This document shows, one piece after another, positions 42,255 to 51,590 of a stretch of DNA of 64,000 nucleotides. Origin of the DNA: Neorhizobium galegae (GTDB taxonomy: Bacteria > Pseudomonadota > Alphaproteobacteria > Rhizobiales > Rhizobiaceae); assembly GCF_021391675.1 (NCBI RefSeq), contig NZ_CP090096.1, positions 682,001 to 746,000 of the forward strand, written 5' to 3'. Position 1 is the stretch's first letter. Every line of letters begins with the position of its first letter. The notes under the pieces were generated by a model, which was not told the DNA's origin, ran no database searches, and was given only the letters and a program-made list of their open reading frames with translations. The translations under genes and the position numbers were made by a program.

Positions 42255-43673
42255 TTACTCCGCCGCATCGGCCTGTTCGGCCACGATCGGCTCTTCCTTC
42301 ACCTTCTTGCGGCCCGCGAGCACGTCGCCGGCCGTCTCGGACAGGCGGAAGAAGGAGAAGCACGAAGATGCGGAAATGATCGCGATAATGACGAAGGACA
42401 TCGCGAAGGCGAAGTTGGTGAGCGTCTCGGAGCCGCCGGAAAAATAATGTAAAAGCATGGCCGACATCGCGACGCCTGTACTCTGGGCGATGCGCTGCGC
42501 CATCTGCGACAGTGACGTGGCGTGGCTCATCTCCGGGTCTTCGGTTTCCGCGAATGTCAGCGTGTTGAGCGAGGTGAACTGCAAAGCCCGGAAGAAGCCG
42601 CCGAGCAGGATGATGAGGACCATGACGACCGGCGCCGTAGCGGGCGTGAAGGTGGCGAGCAGGCCCATCGACGCGCTGGCGATCAGCGCGTTCCAGAGGA
42701 GCACGTTGCGGAAGCCGAAACGACGCAGGATGCGTCTCGTCATGGTTCGCATGCCGAAGGCGCCGATCGTCGAGACGAAGGTGATCGCGCCGGATTGCAG
42801 CGGCGTGTAATGGAAAACTTCCTGCATCAGCAGCGGCAGCATGAAGGGCAGGGCGCCCATACTGATCCGGAACAGCGAACCGCCGGTGACGCTCGAGCGG
42901 AATGTCGGGTAGCGAAAGAGTTTCAGGTCGAGAATGGCATTCGGCGTCTTGTGCGCATGCCGGATGTAGAGGCCGAGCAGGGAGATGCCGACCACAGCCA
43001 GGATCAAAGCGCTCGAATTCATGCCGCGGGCGAGAGAATCGAAGCCGAAGATGACCGCGCCGATGCCGAAGCCGGTGAGGATGAAGCCCTGAAAATCAAA
43101 GGACGTGCGTTCGGTCGGCGGGATCTTGTCGATAAGCATAAGCGTCAGGATGATCGCGACGATGCCGACCGGCAAGTTGATCCAGAAGATCCAGTGCCAC
43201 GAACTGATGCCGGTGATGAAACCGCCAAGCAGCGGCCCGATCGCGGGGCCGACCACGGCCGGCATGCTCATCAGCACCATGGCGGAAACCAGTTCTTCGC
43301 GCGGGACGGAGCGCACCAGGATCAGCCGTGCCGTCGGCAGCATCAGCGCGCCGCCGAAACCCTGCAGGGCGCGGGCCGCGATCAGCATGGTGAGGGTGGT
43401 CGAGGCGGCGCAGAGCAGCGAGGCGAAGGTAAACAGCGCAATCGCCGAGCAGAACACCAACCGGGCGCCGAAACGGTCGGCGAGCCAGCCGCTCAAGGGC
43501 AGGAACACGCCGAGCGACAGCACGTAGACGGTGATCGCCGAATGCAATGCGAGCGGCGGTTCGCCGAGTGCGTCCGCAATCGTCGGCAGGGCCGTGGCGA
43601 TCGCCGTCGAATCGATCTGCTGCATGATGAGGGCCGATGCGACGATCAGCGGCACGGTTTTTGGGGTATCCAA
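42255..43673 (-). CDS. MFS (DHA2-type) multidrug exporter
   Basis: This 472-residue membrane exporter has the DHA2 start SALIMQQIDSTAIATALPTI and SLGVFLPLSGWLADRFGAR, motif A-like. ARALQGFGGALMLPTARLIL and GPAIGPLLGGFI (motif C) follow. About 14 helices are expected. It is divergent from an IclR regulator, with a palindrome between, so local control is likely. Its substrate is unknown. It is distinct from the emr-type exporter nearby, because it has no adaptor gene. Confidence 0.92.
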   Translation of the reverse strand: MDTPKTVPLIVASALIMQQIDSTAIATALPTIADALGEPPLALHSAITVYVLSLGVFLPLSGWLADRFGARLVFCSAIALFTFASLLCAASTTLTMLIAARALQGFGGALMLPTARLILVRSVPREELVSAMVLMSMPAVVGPAIGPLLGGFITGISSWHWIFWINLPVGIVAIILTLMLIDKIPPTERTSFDFQGFILTGFGIGAVIFGFDSLARGMNSSALILAVVGISLLGLYIRHAHKTPNAILDLKLFRYPTFRSSVTGGSLFRISMGALPFMLPLLMQEVFHYTPLQSGAITFVSTIGAFGMRTMTRRILRRFGFRNVLLWNALIASASMGLLATFTPATAPVVMVLIILLGGFFRALQFTSLNTLTFAETEDPEMSHATSLSQMAQRIAQSTGVAMSAMLLHYFSGGSETLTNFAFAMSFVIIAIISASSCFSFFRLSETAGDVLAGRKKVKEEPIVAEQADAAE

Positions 43674-43790
43674 TTTAGTATTCTCTTTGTTTCAAGTCCT
43701 TGTTTCGCAAGCCCGGTTCCTGGCGGGCCACCAAACCGCGCGGTCACCGATGGTGTTTCCGCTTGCTTGAGTCGCCGTCATGTGTTCTTC

Positions 43791-43813
43791 TATACGGAAC
43801 GCCGGTCCATATA
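43791..43813. promoter_or_regulatory. Imperfect palindrome between exporter and IclR gene
   Basis: TATACGGAAC (43791-43800) and GGTCCATATA (43804-43813) form an inverted repeat with two mismatches and a 3-base spacer. It lies between divergent genes and suits an IclR-type operator. The assignment is inference. Confidence 0.4.
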
Positions 43814-43906
43814 CAGGATATTCCTTTGGATATTAGGCTGTCAACGGCGCTTTTGTGTTGCCGGGTCGACGGCACGTGTTATCCGGATGGGTGCCGGCAG
43901 ATTGTC

Positions 43907-44734
43907 ATGGGAGCGACAACTGAAATGAAGATCACGGGCGCGCAGGATGAGGACCAGAAGAGCCGGCTCTCCTCGGTTTCGATGGCGATCCGCATCCTCA
44001 AAGCCTTCGAGGGTGACGATGCGGAGATCGGCGTCACCGAGCTTGCCCGTCGTCTCGGTATCGCCAAGAGCACCGTCCACCGGCTGGTCGTGACGCTGAT
44101 GGCGGAGGATTTTCTCGAGCAGAACCGCGAGACCGGCCGTTACCGGCTGGGGCTCGGGCTGTTCGGTCTCGGCTCGCTGGTGCGCAACCGCATGGACCTC
44201 TCCACGGAAGCGCGCACGGTGCTGATGGATCTCAGGCAGGAGACGGACGAGACGGTGCTGCTCGCCGTGCCGGCCGGACCGGAGATCATGTATGTCCGCG
44301 TCCAGCCGTCCCGGCAGGCGGTGCGCATCAGCGCTGAGATCGGCATGCGCGCGCCCTATCATTCGACGGCGGCCGGCCGGGCGCTGCTTGCCTTCCAGCC
44401 GGAAAGCCGCATTGCTGCGCTCACCGCGGCGCCCTTGCCGCTGCGGACCTCGAAAACCGTCACCGATCCGGACAAGCTGCAGAAACTACTCGGCAATATC
44501 CGCCGCCTCGGCTACGCGGTGGAAGACGAGGAGAACGAACTCGGCATGCGCGCCATCGCCGCACCCATCCACGACGCCCAGTCGGAAGTGGTCGGCGCGG
44601 TCGCGGTCGCGGGTCCCGTCCAGCGCCTGTCGCTGAAGAACCTCAACGGTTTTGCCGAGCCGCTGCTTGTCGCGGCGCGAGCGATCTCGGCCCGTCTGGG
44701 GCATCGCGGCCCGCTCGGTGCCGGCGATTCCTGA
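43907..44734 (+). CDS. IclR-family transcriptional regulator
   Basis: This 275-residue regulator has an N-terminal winged helix (VSMAIRILKAFEGDDAEIGV, TELARRLGIAKSTVHRLVVT) and an IclR effector domain (MRAPYHSTAAGRALLAF and NELGMRAIAAPIHDAQSEVV). ATG at 43907 was chosen; ATG at 43925 is an alternative with GGAG farther away. It lies between an exporter on the other strand and a dehydrogenase operon on its own strand, and could regulate either. Confidence 0.9.
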   Translation: MGATTEMKITGAQDEDQKSRLSSVSMAIRILKAFEGDDAEIGVTELARRLGIAKSTVHRLVVTLMAEDFLEQNRETGRYRLGLGLFGLGSLVRNRMDLSTEARTVLMDLRQETDETVLLAVPAGPEIMYVRVQPSRQAVRISAEIGMRAPYHSTAAGRALLAFQPESRIAALTAAPLPLRTSKTVTDPDKLQKLLGNIRRLGYAVEDEENELGMRAIAAPIHDAQSEVVGAVAVAGPVQRLSLKNLNGFAEPLLVAARAISARLGHRGPLGAGDS

Positions 44735-44806
44735 CGCGCGGCAGCAGTGACGATTTAATGTTCCAGAAGGGTTGCCGCGGGTCGGACCTGCTCTAGGTGA
44801 ATCGTT

Positions 44807-44820
44807 GAACCGTTCGGTTC
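44807..44820. promoter_or_regulatory. Perfect palindrome upstream of the dehydrogenase operon
   Basis: GAACCG (44807-44812) and CGGTTC (44815-44820) form a perfect 6-base inverted repeat about 64 bases before the first dehydrogenase gene. It may be an operator. The regulator is not identified. Confidence 0.4.
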
Positions 44821-44883
44821 GATCTCATCGGCGCACGTCGTTTTGGCGCGTCACCGACCTTTTCTCTCCGGGGAGGTCTTCCT

Positions 44884-45636
44884 ATGGAAACCCACTGTCT
44901 TAAGCGCCCCACGCGGCGCCAATTCCTTTCTTCCGTCGCTTTTACCATTCTGGCCGGCAGCGCTGCGCCCGTGATGGCGCGCAGCATTTCCGGCAGCCTG
45001 CCCTGGGAGGCACGTTCCGCCGATCCGCCGGTGCAGGTGAAGCCTGGAGGCTGGCTGTTCTTCACCCCGGAAGAGGCGCAAACCATGGAAGCGGTCGCCG
45101 ACCGGCTGGTGCCGGCGGACGATCTGTCGCTCGGTGGCAAGGATGCCGGCTGCGTTCTCTATCTCGACCGGCAGCTCGTGGGCTCCTACGGCACGTCGAG
45201 CCGGCTCTATACCAAGGGTCCGTTCATGCCCGGCCTGGCGACGCAAGGCTATCAGGCGCCTGACACGCCGGCCCAGCGCTACCGATCCGGGATAGCCGCG
45301 CTGAACGCGTTCACCCGCGAAACCAAGGGCGGCAAGCGCTTCGCCGAACTAGCGCCAACCGACCAGGACGCCGTGCTCAAGGATCTCGAAGCCGGCAAGA
45401 TCACCCTGCCGAACAAGGTGGATGCCAAGTCCTTCTTCAACCTGATGCTCGCCAACGTGATGGAAGGCTTTTTCGCCGACCCGATCTATGGCGGCAACAA
45501 GGACATGGCCTCGTGGAAGATGCTGGGATTCCCCGGCGCGCGATACGATTACCGCGACCACGTTTCCAAACACAACCAACCCTATCCCCTGCCTCCGGTT
45601 TCGATCGCAGGCTCGATGGAATGGATGACCAGGTAG
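44884..45636 (+). CDS. Gluconate 2-dehydrogenase small subunit (subunit 3 family)
   Basis: This 250-residue protein carries a twin-arginine signal (PTRRQFLSSVAFTILAG) and the subunit-3 domain: FFTPEEAQTMEAVADRLVPA, YLDRQLVGSYG, FFNLMLANVMEGFFADPIYG and GFPGARYDYRDH. In known gluconate, glucose and sorbitol dehydrogenases it chaperones and carries the flavoprotein through the Tat system. It is followed 12 bases later by the flavoprotein gene, as expected for a Tat-hitchhiking complex. Confidence 0.92.
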   Translation: METHCLKRPTRRQFLSSVAFTILAGSAAPVMARSISGSLPWEARSADPPVQVKPGGWLFFTPEEAQTMEAVADRLVPADDLSLGGKDAGCVLYLDRQLVGSYGTSSRLYTKGPFMPGLATQGYQAPDTPAQRYRSGIAALNAFTRETKGGKRFAELAPTDQDAVLKDLEAGKITLPNKVDAKSFFNLMLANVMEGFFADPIYGGNKDMASWKMLGFPGARYDYRDHVSKHNQPYPLPPVSIAGSMEWMTR

Positions 45637-45648
45637 GGACCTGAAAAC

Positions 45649-47415
45649 ATGACAACTATTCTACCCCGCAAGGACGTCGTGATCGTCGGCCTTGGCTGGA
45701 CAGGCGCGATCCTTGCTCATGAACTGACCGAGGGCGGGCTCGACGTCGTGGCGATCGAACGCGGCCCGTGGCGTGATACCGCCACCGATTTCAACATCGG
45801 TTATGCCCAGGACGAGCTTCGTTACGGCATCCGCCGCGATCTCTTCCTGCAGCCGGCCGTCGAAGCGATGACGATGCGCAACAGCACCTCGCAGACGGCG
45901 CTGCCGATGCGGGACTACGGATCCTTCCTGCCCGGAAACGGAGTGGGCGGCGCCGGCGTTCATTGGAACGGCCATACCTGGCGGTTCTGGGACAGCGATT
46001 TCCAGATCGCCGACCACCTGAGGGATCGTTATGGCGCAGGGCGCATCCAGGACCTGCAATTGCAGAACTGGGGCGTGACCGGCGCCGAGATGGAAAAATC
46101 CTTCGACCGCTTCGAATATCTCGCCGGCATTTCCGGAAAGGCGGGCAATATCAGCGGCCAGATCCAGGAGGGCGGCAATCCGTTCGAGGATCCGCGCGCC
46201 CGCGACTATCCGCTGCCGCCGATGCAGATGACCTATGCGCCGACGCTGTTTGCCGAGGTGACCAGGTCGCTGAACCTGCACCCGTTCCCGACGCCGTCCG
46301 CGAACCTTTCCAAGGACTATATCAACCCGCTCGGCATCGCCATGGGCCAGTGCACCATGTGCGGTTTCTGCGAACGCTTCGGCTGCGCCAACTATTCGAA
46401 GTCCTCTGCCCAGACCACCATCCTGCCGGTGCTGATGAAGAAGAAGAATTTCGAGGTCCGCACAGACTCCGAAGTCCTGCATGTGGATCTCGACGCCTCG
46501 AAGAAACACGCCCGCGGCGTCACCTACGTCAACACGTCGGGCGAGGAATTCTTCCAGCCGGCCGACATGGTGCTTCTCTGCGCCTACGGTTTGCACAATG
46601 TCCGGTTGATGATGCTGTCGGGCATCGGCCAGATCTACGATCCGAATACCGGCGAAGGCACGATTGGGCGCAACTACTGCTACCAGACCAATGCCGGCGC
46701 TCAGGTGTTCTTCGACGACAAGAACTTCAATCCGTTCATCGCCGCCGGCGCGCTCGGCCAGACGGTGGACGACTATAACGGCGATGCCTTCGACCACGGA
46801 CCGCTCGATTTCGTCGGCGGTGCCGGCATCAACTGCATCCCCTCGAACGGCCGGCCGATCCAGACCCGCCCGACCCCGCCCGGCACGCCGCGCTGGGGCA
46901 GCGATTGGAAGAAGGCGACCGTCAAGTCCTACAAGTCGACGCTCGGCTTTTCCTCCCAAGGATCGAGCTACCCGACCCGCGGCAATTATCTCGATCTCGA
47001 CCCGACCTATACGGACCGGTTCGGGCGGCCGCTCCTGCGCTTCACCTTCGATTTTCCGGACAACGACATCCGCATGTCGAACTGGGTTTCTGACCGGATG
47101 GAGGACATCGCCAAGGCCTTCGGCGGCCGGCAATATACCAATACCCGCCGCAAGAAGGGCTGGGACTCGGTGCCCTACCAGAGCACTCACAATACCGGCG
47201 GGGCGATCATGGGCACGGACCCCAAGACCAGCGCCGTCAACAAATACCTGCAGAGCTGGGATGTCGCCAACGTCTTCGTCATCGGCGCTTCCGCCTTCGC
47301 GCACAATGCCGGCAAGAACCCGACCGGCACGGTTGGCGCCTTGGCGTTCCATGCGGCGGATGTCATCCGCCAGCAATATCTCCGCAATCCGGGCCAACCT
47401 CTGGTGTCGGCATGA
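45649..47415 (+). CDS. GMC-family periplasmic dehydrogenase flavoprotein subunit
   Basis: This 588-residue FAD subunit oxidises a sugar acid, sugar or alcohol in the periplasm. It has the FAD motif VIVGLGWTGAILAHEL, VGGAGVHWNGHTWRFW, NTGGAIMGTDP and C-terminal NPTGTVGALAFHAAD. A CTMCGFCERFGC stretch near residue 235 resembles the 3Fe-4S site of FAD-dependent glucose dehydrogenases. It has no own signal, fitting export with the Tat-bearing small subunit. The stop overlaps the cytochrome start by 4 bases. Gluconate is the family name, but the substrate is not fixed. Confidence 0.92.
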   Translation: MTTILPRKDVVIVGLGWTGAILAHELTEGGLDVVAIERGPWRDTATDFNIGYAQDELRYGIRRDLFLQPAVEAMTMRNSTSQTALPMRDYGSFLPGNGVGGAGVHWNGHTWRFWDSDFQIADHLRDRYGAGRIQDLQLQNWGVTGAEMEKSFDRFEYLAGISGKAGNISGQIQEGGNPFEDPRARDYPLPPMQMTYAPTLFAEVTRSLNLHPFPTPSANLSKDYINPLGIAMGQCTMCGFCERFGCANYSKSSAQTTILPVLMKKKNFEVRTDSEVLHVDLDASKKHARGVTYVNTSGEEFFQPADMVLLCAYGLHNVRLMMLSGIGQIYDPNTGEGTIGRNYCYQTNAGAQVFFDDKNFNPFIAAGALGQTVDDYNGDAFDHGPLDFVGGAGINCIPSNGRPIQTRPTPPGTPRWGSDWKKATVKSYKSTLGFSSQGSSYPTRGNYLDLDPTYTDRFGRPLLRFTFDFPDNDIRMSNWVSDRMEDIAKAFGGRQYTNTRRKKGWDSVPYQSTHNTGGAIMGTDPKTSAVNKYLQSWDVANVFVIGASAFAHNAGKNPTGTVGALAFHAADVIRQQYLRNPGQPLVSA

Positions 47416-48623
47416 GCAGAATCGTCTTTTCCCTCACCCTTGCCGCAACGACGCTCTCGGCAGGCCTCGCATTCGCCCAGGCGCCCGACCAGGCGGACGA
47501 GATCATCCGCGGCCGCTATCAGGCGATCCTCGGCGATTGCGCCGCCTGTCACACCGCGCCGGGGGCAAAACCGCTCTCCGGCGGGCTGCCGCTCGAAACA
47601 CCCTTTGGCCAGATCATTCCCCCGAACATCACGCCCGACAAGGCGTCGGGTATCGGCAACTGGACGGAGGCGGACTTCCGCAGCGCTTTGAAGAACGGTA
47701 TCGGCCATGACGGCAAGCGGCTCTACCCCGCCATGCCCTATCCGGCCTATACCAAGATGACCGACAAGGACGTCGGCAATCTCTGGTCCTATCTTAGGAC
47801 GGTCGATCCGGTCTTCAACCCGGTCGAATCCAACCAGCTGCCGTTCCCGTTCAATATCCGCCTATCGATGATGGGCTGGAACATGCTGAACTTCACGCCC
47901 GGCGAATTCCGCCCCGACCCGTCGAAATCGGCCGAATGGAACCGCGGCGCCTATATCGTCCAGGGTCCCGGCCATTGTGGCACCTGCCATTCGCCAAAAA
48001 CCGCGCTCGGCGCCGACGAGACCAGCGAAGCATTGCAGGGTGGTTCGCTGCAGGGATGGTATGCGCCCAACATCACCGGCAACTCCTATATCGGGATCGG
48101 CAGCTGGAGTGAGGACGAGATCGTCCAGTACCTGAAGACCGGCACCAACGGGCATACGATCGCCTCGGGGCCAATGGCGGAGGCGATCCAGGCCTCGACC
48201 TCTCTCATGGCCGACGAGGACGTCAAGGCGATCGCCACCTATCTCAAGAGCACCGAAGGCGGACCGGCACAAAAACCGCAGCCGATCCCCGCGAGCGATG
48301 CGCGCATGAAGGTAGGGGCGGCGATCTACCACGACACCTGTTCCGCCTGCCACGGCGGCGACGGCAAAGGGGCCAGCCAGCTCTTCCCAGCGCTGGCCGG
48401 GAGCTCGATCGTGCAGCAGCCGAGCTCGGAGACGCTGATGCGTCTGGTGCTGCAGGGCAGCCAGGCGGTGCATACGCCGCAGGCGAAAACGACACCCGCC
48501 ATGCCTTCGCTCGGCTGGCGCCTGTCCGACGAGCAGGTGGCCGCCGTGCTCACCTATGTCCGCAACAGCTGGGGCAACGCCGCCCCCTCGGTTGGGGCGT
48601 CGGATATCGGGGTGCAGCGGTAG
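47412..48623 (+). CDS. Triheme cytochrome c subunit of the dehydrogenase
   Basis: This 403-residue cytochrome has a signal peptide (LTLAATTLSAGLAFAQ) and three CxxCH haem sites: CAACH near residue 42, CGTCH near 190 and CSACH near 311. It accepts electrons from the flavoprotein and passes them to the quinone pool, as in acetic-acid-bacterium alcohol and gluconate dehydrogenases. It overlaps the flavoprotein gene by 4 bases. A repeat follows the stop by about 50 bases. Confidence 0.94.
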   Translation: MSRIVFSLTLAATTLSAGLAFAQAPDQADEIIRGRYQAILGDCAACHTAPGAKPLSGGLPLETPFGQIIPPNITPDKASGIGNWTEADFRSALKNGIGHDGKRLYPAMPYPAYTKMTDKDVGNLWSYLRTVDPVFNPVESNQLPFPFNIRLSMMGWNMLNFTPGEFRPDPSKSAEWNRGAYIVQGPGHCGTCHSPKTALGADETSEALQGGSLQGWYAPNITGNSYIGIGSWSEDEIVQYLKTGTNGHTIASGPMAEAIQASTSLMADEDVKAIATYLKSTEGGPAQKPQPIPASDARMKVGAAIYHDTCSACHGGDGKGASQLFPALAGSSIVQQPSSETLMRLVLQGSQAVHTPQAKTTPAMPSLGWRLSDEQVAAVLTYVRNSWGNAAPSVGASDIGVQR

Positions 48624-48671
48624 ACGTTGCGAGAATTTCGCCAGGCTCTGCCTTCCTTGAGACAGGCGGGC

Positions 48672-48821
48672 GGCAAGCTCCCACTGATCTCCCCCCATGC
48701 GGGGGAGATGTCACCAGAGGTGACAGAGGGGGGTGGTGCCGCAAACTCAATTGTCGAAGAGTATGCCGCAGCACCCCCCTCTGCCCTGCCAGGCATCTCC
48801 CCCTCAAGGGGGGAGATCGGC
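48672..48821. repeat. Palindromic intergenic repeat (type 2), second copy
   Basis: About 150 bases long, this is closely similar to the element inserted in the P-type ATPase gene, with the same GGCAAGCTCCCA left end and GGGGGAGATCGG right end. The region 48624-48977 holds this repeat and no gene I can support. Minus-strand frames through it (RPISPLEGEMPGRAEGG type) are repeat artefacts. Confidence 0.85.
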
Positions 48822-48977
48822 CTGTTGCGCTGTTTCCTTCCATTGCGATTGGCCCACCAAGAGGAGGTGCATACCACCGCCCAGGAACAAGACGATTTCC
48901 CTACACACCCCATTCACGCCCCGGCCTTCACCCGCTACAACTCCATTATTCCGTTCTACAATTTGGATTTGAGAACC

Positions 48978-50213
48978 ATGGCCGACAGCGTTACCGATCG
49001 TTTCCTCCGTTATGTCGTCATCGACACCCAATCGGACGCCAAGTCGCCCTCCCAGCCTTCGACGATGAAGCAGAAGGATCTCGGCCGGCTGCTGGTCGAG
49101 GAAATGCTGGCGATCGGCATTACCGATGCGCATCTCGACGAGCACGGCTATATCTACGGGACGATCCCGGCGACGACTTCGAAGAACAACGTGCCGGTCA
49201 TCTGCTTCTGCGCCCATATGGACACGGCGCCGGACTTCTCCGGCACCAACGTCAAGCCGCAGATCGTGAAAAACTATCAGGGTGGCGATATCCAGCTCGT
49301 CGGCGACAAGAACCAGGTGATCCGGGTATCCGAACATCCGGTTCTGAAGGACCAGATCGGCAACGACATCGTCACCTCCGACGGCACCACGCTGCTCGGC
49401 GCCGACGACAAGGCGGGCATTGCCGAGATCATGTCGGCGGCCGAATTCTTCATCAACAACCCGGACGTCAAGCACGGCGCGATCCGCATCCTCTTCACGA
49501 CCGACGAGGAGATCGGCCGGGGCGTCGACAAGGTGGATCTCGCAAAGCTCGGCGCTGATTTCGGCTATACGCTGGACGGCGAGACCGCCGGCACCATCGA
49601 GGACGAGACGTTTTCGGCCGATGCTGTGGAGATCGCCATCAAGGGCGTCGCCATGCATCCGGGCTTCGCCTTCGGCAAGATGGAAAACGCCATCAAGATC
49701 GCTGGCGGCATCATCGCCAGATTGCCGAAGGACATGGCGCCGGAGACCACCAGGGGCCGCGACGGCTTCATCCACCCGACCGGCATGTCCGGCGTGATGG
49801 AGAAGGCGAACCTCTCCTTCATCATCCGCGATTTCACCGAGGAGGGCCTGAAGACCAAGGAGACCCTGCTCGAGGAGATCACCAGACAGGTGATCGCCGA
49901 CTATCCGGGCTCGACCTACACCTTCACCGTCAAGGAACAGTACCGCAACATGAAGGTGGTGCTCGACCAGCATCCGGGCATCGTCGACTACGCGGTCGAG
50001 GCGATCAGCCGGGCCGGCATGACCCCGGTGCGCGGCAGCATCCGCGGCGGCACGGACGGTTCCCGCCTCTCCTTCATGGGCCTGCCCTGCGCCAACCTCT
50101 TCGCCGGCGGCCACGCCTTCCACTCGCCACTGGAATTCGTGAGCAGTCAGGACATGGAACTGGCCGTGAAGACGGTGGTGGAGCTTGCAAAACTGTGGGA
50201 GGAGCGAGCGTAA
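48978..50213 (+). CDS. pepT: Peptidase T (tripeptide aminopeptidase)
   Basis: This 411-residue M20 metallopeptidase removes N-terminal residues from tripeptides. Zinc-site segments are CFCAHMDTAPDFSG (His-x-Asp), LLGADDKAGIAEIM (bridging Asp), LFTTDEEIGRG (catalytic Glu-Glu) and AGGHAFHSPLEFV (final His). ATG at 48978 was chosen because the MADSVTDRFLRY start matches the family; the frame reads upstream into the repeat. It is a single gene. Confidence 0.95.
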   Translation: MADSVTDRFLRYVVIDTQSDAKSPSQPSTMKQKDLGRLLVEEMLAIGITDAHLDEHGYIYGTIPATTSKNNVPVICFCAHMDTAPDFSGTNVKPQIVKNYQGGDIQLVGDKNQVIRVSEHPVLKDQIGNDIVTSDGTTLLGADDKAGIAEIMSAAEFFINNPDVKHGAIRILFTTDEEIGRGVDKVDLAKLGADFGYTLDGETAGTIEDETFSADAVEIAIKGVAMHPGFAFGKMENAIKIAGGIIARLPKDMAPETTRGRDGFIHPTGMSGVMEKANLSFIIRDFTEEGLKTKETLLEEITRQVIADYPGSTYTFTVKEQYRNMKVVLDQHPGIVDYAVEAISRAGMTPVRGSIRGGTDGSRLSFMGLPCANLFAGGHAFHSPLEFVSSQDMELAVKTVVELAKLWEERA

Positions 50214-50416
50214 CCGCACTTGAGCGTCCATCAAGACAATAGGAAGCCGGTGTATTCCTGAAGAGGGGGCGATGCGGCTTCCTTGTTCCGCTATCGCAAG
50301 TTACGTGCAAGCCATTCCCGCTAACCTCGGAAATTGCATCTCCGCCGCTGGTGATGTGTTGCGATCATTTTGATCACAACGTCGTTTGGTCCGGAAAATC
50401 TGGACACGGGGGTAAG

Positions 50417-51280
50417 ATGACGACGATTGGCAGTTCGATGCTTGGCGTAACCAATACATACGCGCTCAAGCTTCTGCAGGGTGCGGAAACGCCTGCTACT
50501 GTGGGCACGAAACCCACGGCTTCGGAGAACCCATCTTCGCCAGCAACCTTGCTTGACGACTCAGGAAGCAGCGATGTCAGTGAGTTTATCTATGATGCTT
50601 TCGGGAAGTTCTCGACAGCTCCCGATCTCGACGATGTCATCGGGTTGCCGCCGCCGTCAGCGGAGCAAATTGCCGATTCAACGGCGAGCAATCACCCCAG
50701 CAAATTAAAGTTCGAAATCAAGATCGGCGATGTTGTCCTGGCACGAATCTATGAAGGCGGCGTGGCGGAACTTGCCGACGGCTTCGACTATTCCTCCATC
50801 GGCTTCGACACCGAGGAGGCAGGTCTTGAAGGAATGGCCCTGGCCCAGGACAGGACCGCCCGCATCCTTAAATTCTTCGCCGAGTTGACATTCGACGTCA
50901 CAGTTTTTGGCCCCGATGGTGCACCGGTCGTTCCCGCGCCCGAAGTGGAGAGTCCGATCAATGAAGGCGAGGCCGATGGCCCAGACATGTCCGCAAATAA
51001 GCTGCTGCTTTCGCTCATGCTGGAAGCTGATCGCTTTCAGAGCGCGGTAGAGGTCTGGAAAGATTCGACATCCAAGGATCAGGTTGATCGAACCCATGTT
51101 CCCGACAACATGACCGAAGAGGACGTTGCGGCGCTCAGCGACAGTGAGTATCTGTCGCTCCTAAAGGGAACTATCGCCGGGATGATCGATGACTGGTATG
51201 CCCACCTTCGCAGCATCTCCATGCAGGAACCCCACATCTATTCTCCGGTGGTGACGGCCGTATCTGAGCCAGCCCGTTGA
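50417..51280 (+). CDS. Hypothetical acidic protein
   Basis: This 287-residue protein begins MTTIGSSMLGVTNTYALKLL. It is acidic, has low Cys, a Ser/Pro-rich segment (residues about 30-60) and a later helical part (SANKLLLSLMLEADRFQSAV). No family is recognised and there is no classic signal peptide. The Ser/Thr-rich start recalls secreted or flagellar-type proteins, but that is weak. ATG at 50417 follows GGGGG. Confidence 0.6.
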   Translation: MTTIGSSMLGVTNTYALKLLQGAETPATVGTKPTASENPSSPATLLDDSGSSDVSEFIYDAFGKFSTAPDLDDVIGLPPPSAEQIADSTASNHPSKLKFEIKIGDVVLARIYEGGVAELADGFDYSSIGFDTEEAGLEGMALAQDRTARILKFFAELTFDVTVFGPDGAPVVPAPEVESPINEGEADGPDMSANKLLLSLMLEADRFQSAVEVWKDSTSKDQVDRTHVPDNMTEEDVAALSDSEYLSLLKGTIAGMIDDWYAHLRSISMQEPHIYSPVVTAVSEPAR

Positions 51281-51590
51281 TGCCTTCTCCGTTCATGATC
51301 CATCGGATCGTGCCCGTTTTCGCCACCGCAAAGATATACCCAAAATGGTCAATGCCGAGCAAGGACAATACCCGGCGGGATGTGCTTTAAAGTTGGTGAG
51401 GCATCTCCTGTTGCCTCCGGTCAACAGACAAGGAACCCTGACACTACCCCGCGAGCCATCTCCTTCCCAGTCTTGAACGCGCCGCATTTTCCGCCTAAAA
51501 AATCGCCATCTGCAGCACCAACAGGATGGTGGATCATGGATTCCAGCCGAAACGCAACGCCGCTTTGCCTTGCCATTCGGGAATCCGTCC
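51281..51590 (+). other. 310-base gap before the ABC-F gene
   Basis: No supported gene is visible. A short frame here (51380-51634) overlaps the next gene and looks like chance. ABC-F genes sometimes have attenuating leaders, but I see no clear leader hairpin. Confidence 0.35.

Noticed and set aside
48554..48913. Minus-strand frame with RPISPLEGEMPGRAEGG-like sequence
   Set aside because: It is translation of the palindromic repeat. The same false protein appears opposite the other repeat copy at 30271-30510.
50241..50283. Inverted repeat AGGAAGCC/GGCTTCCT after pepT
   Set aside because: The loop is about 27 bases and the T tract is poor, so it was not called a terminator.
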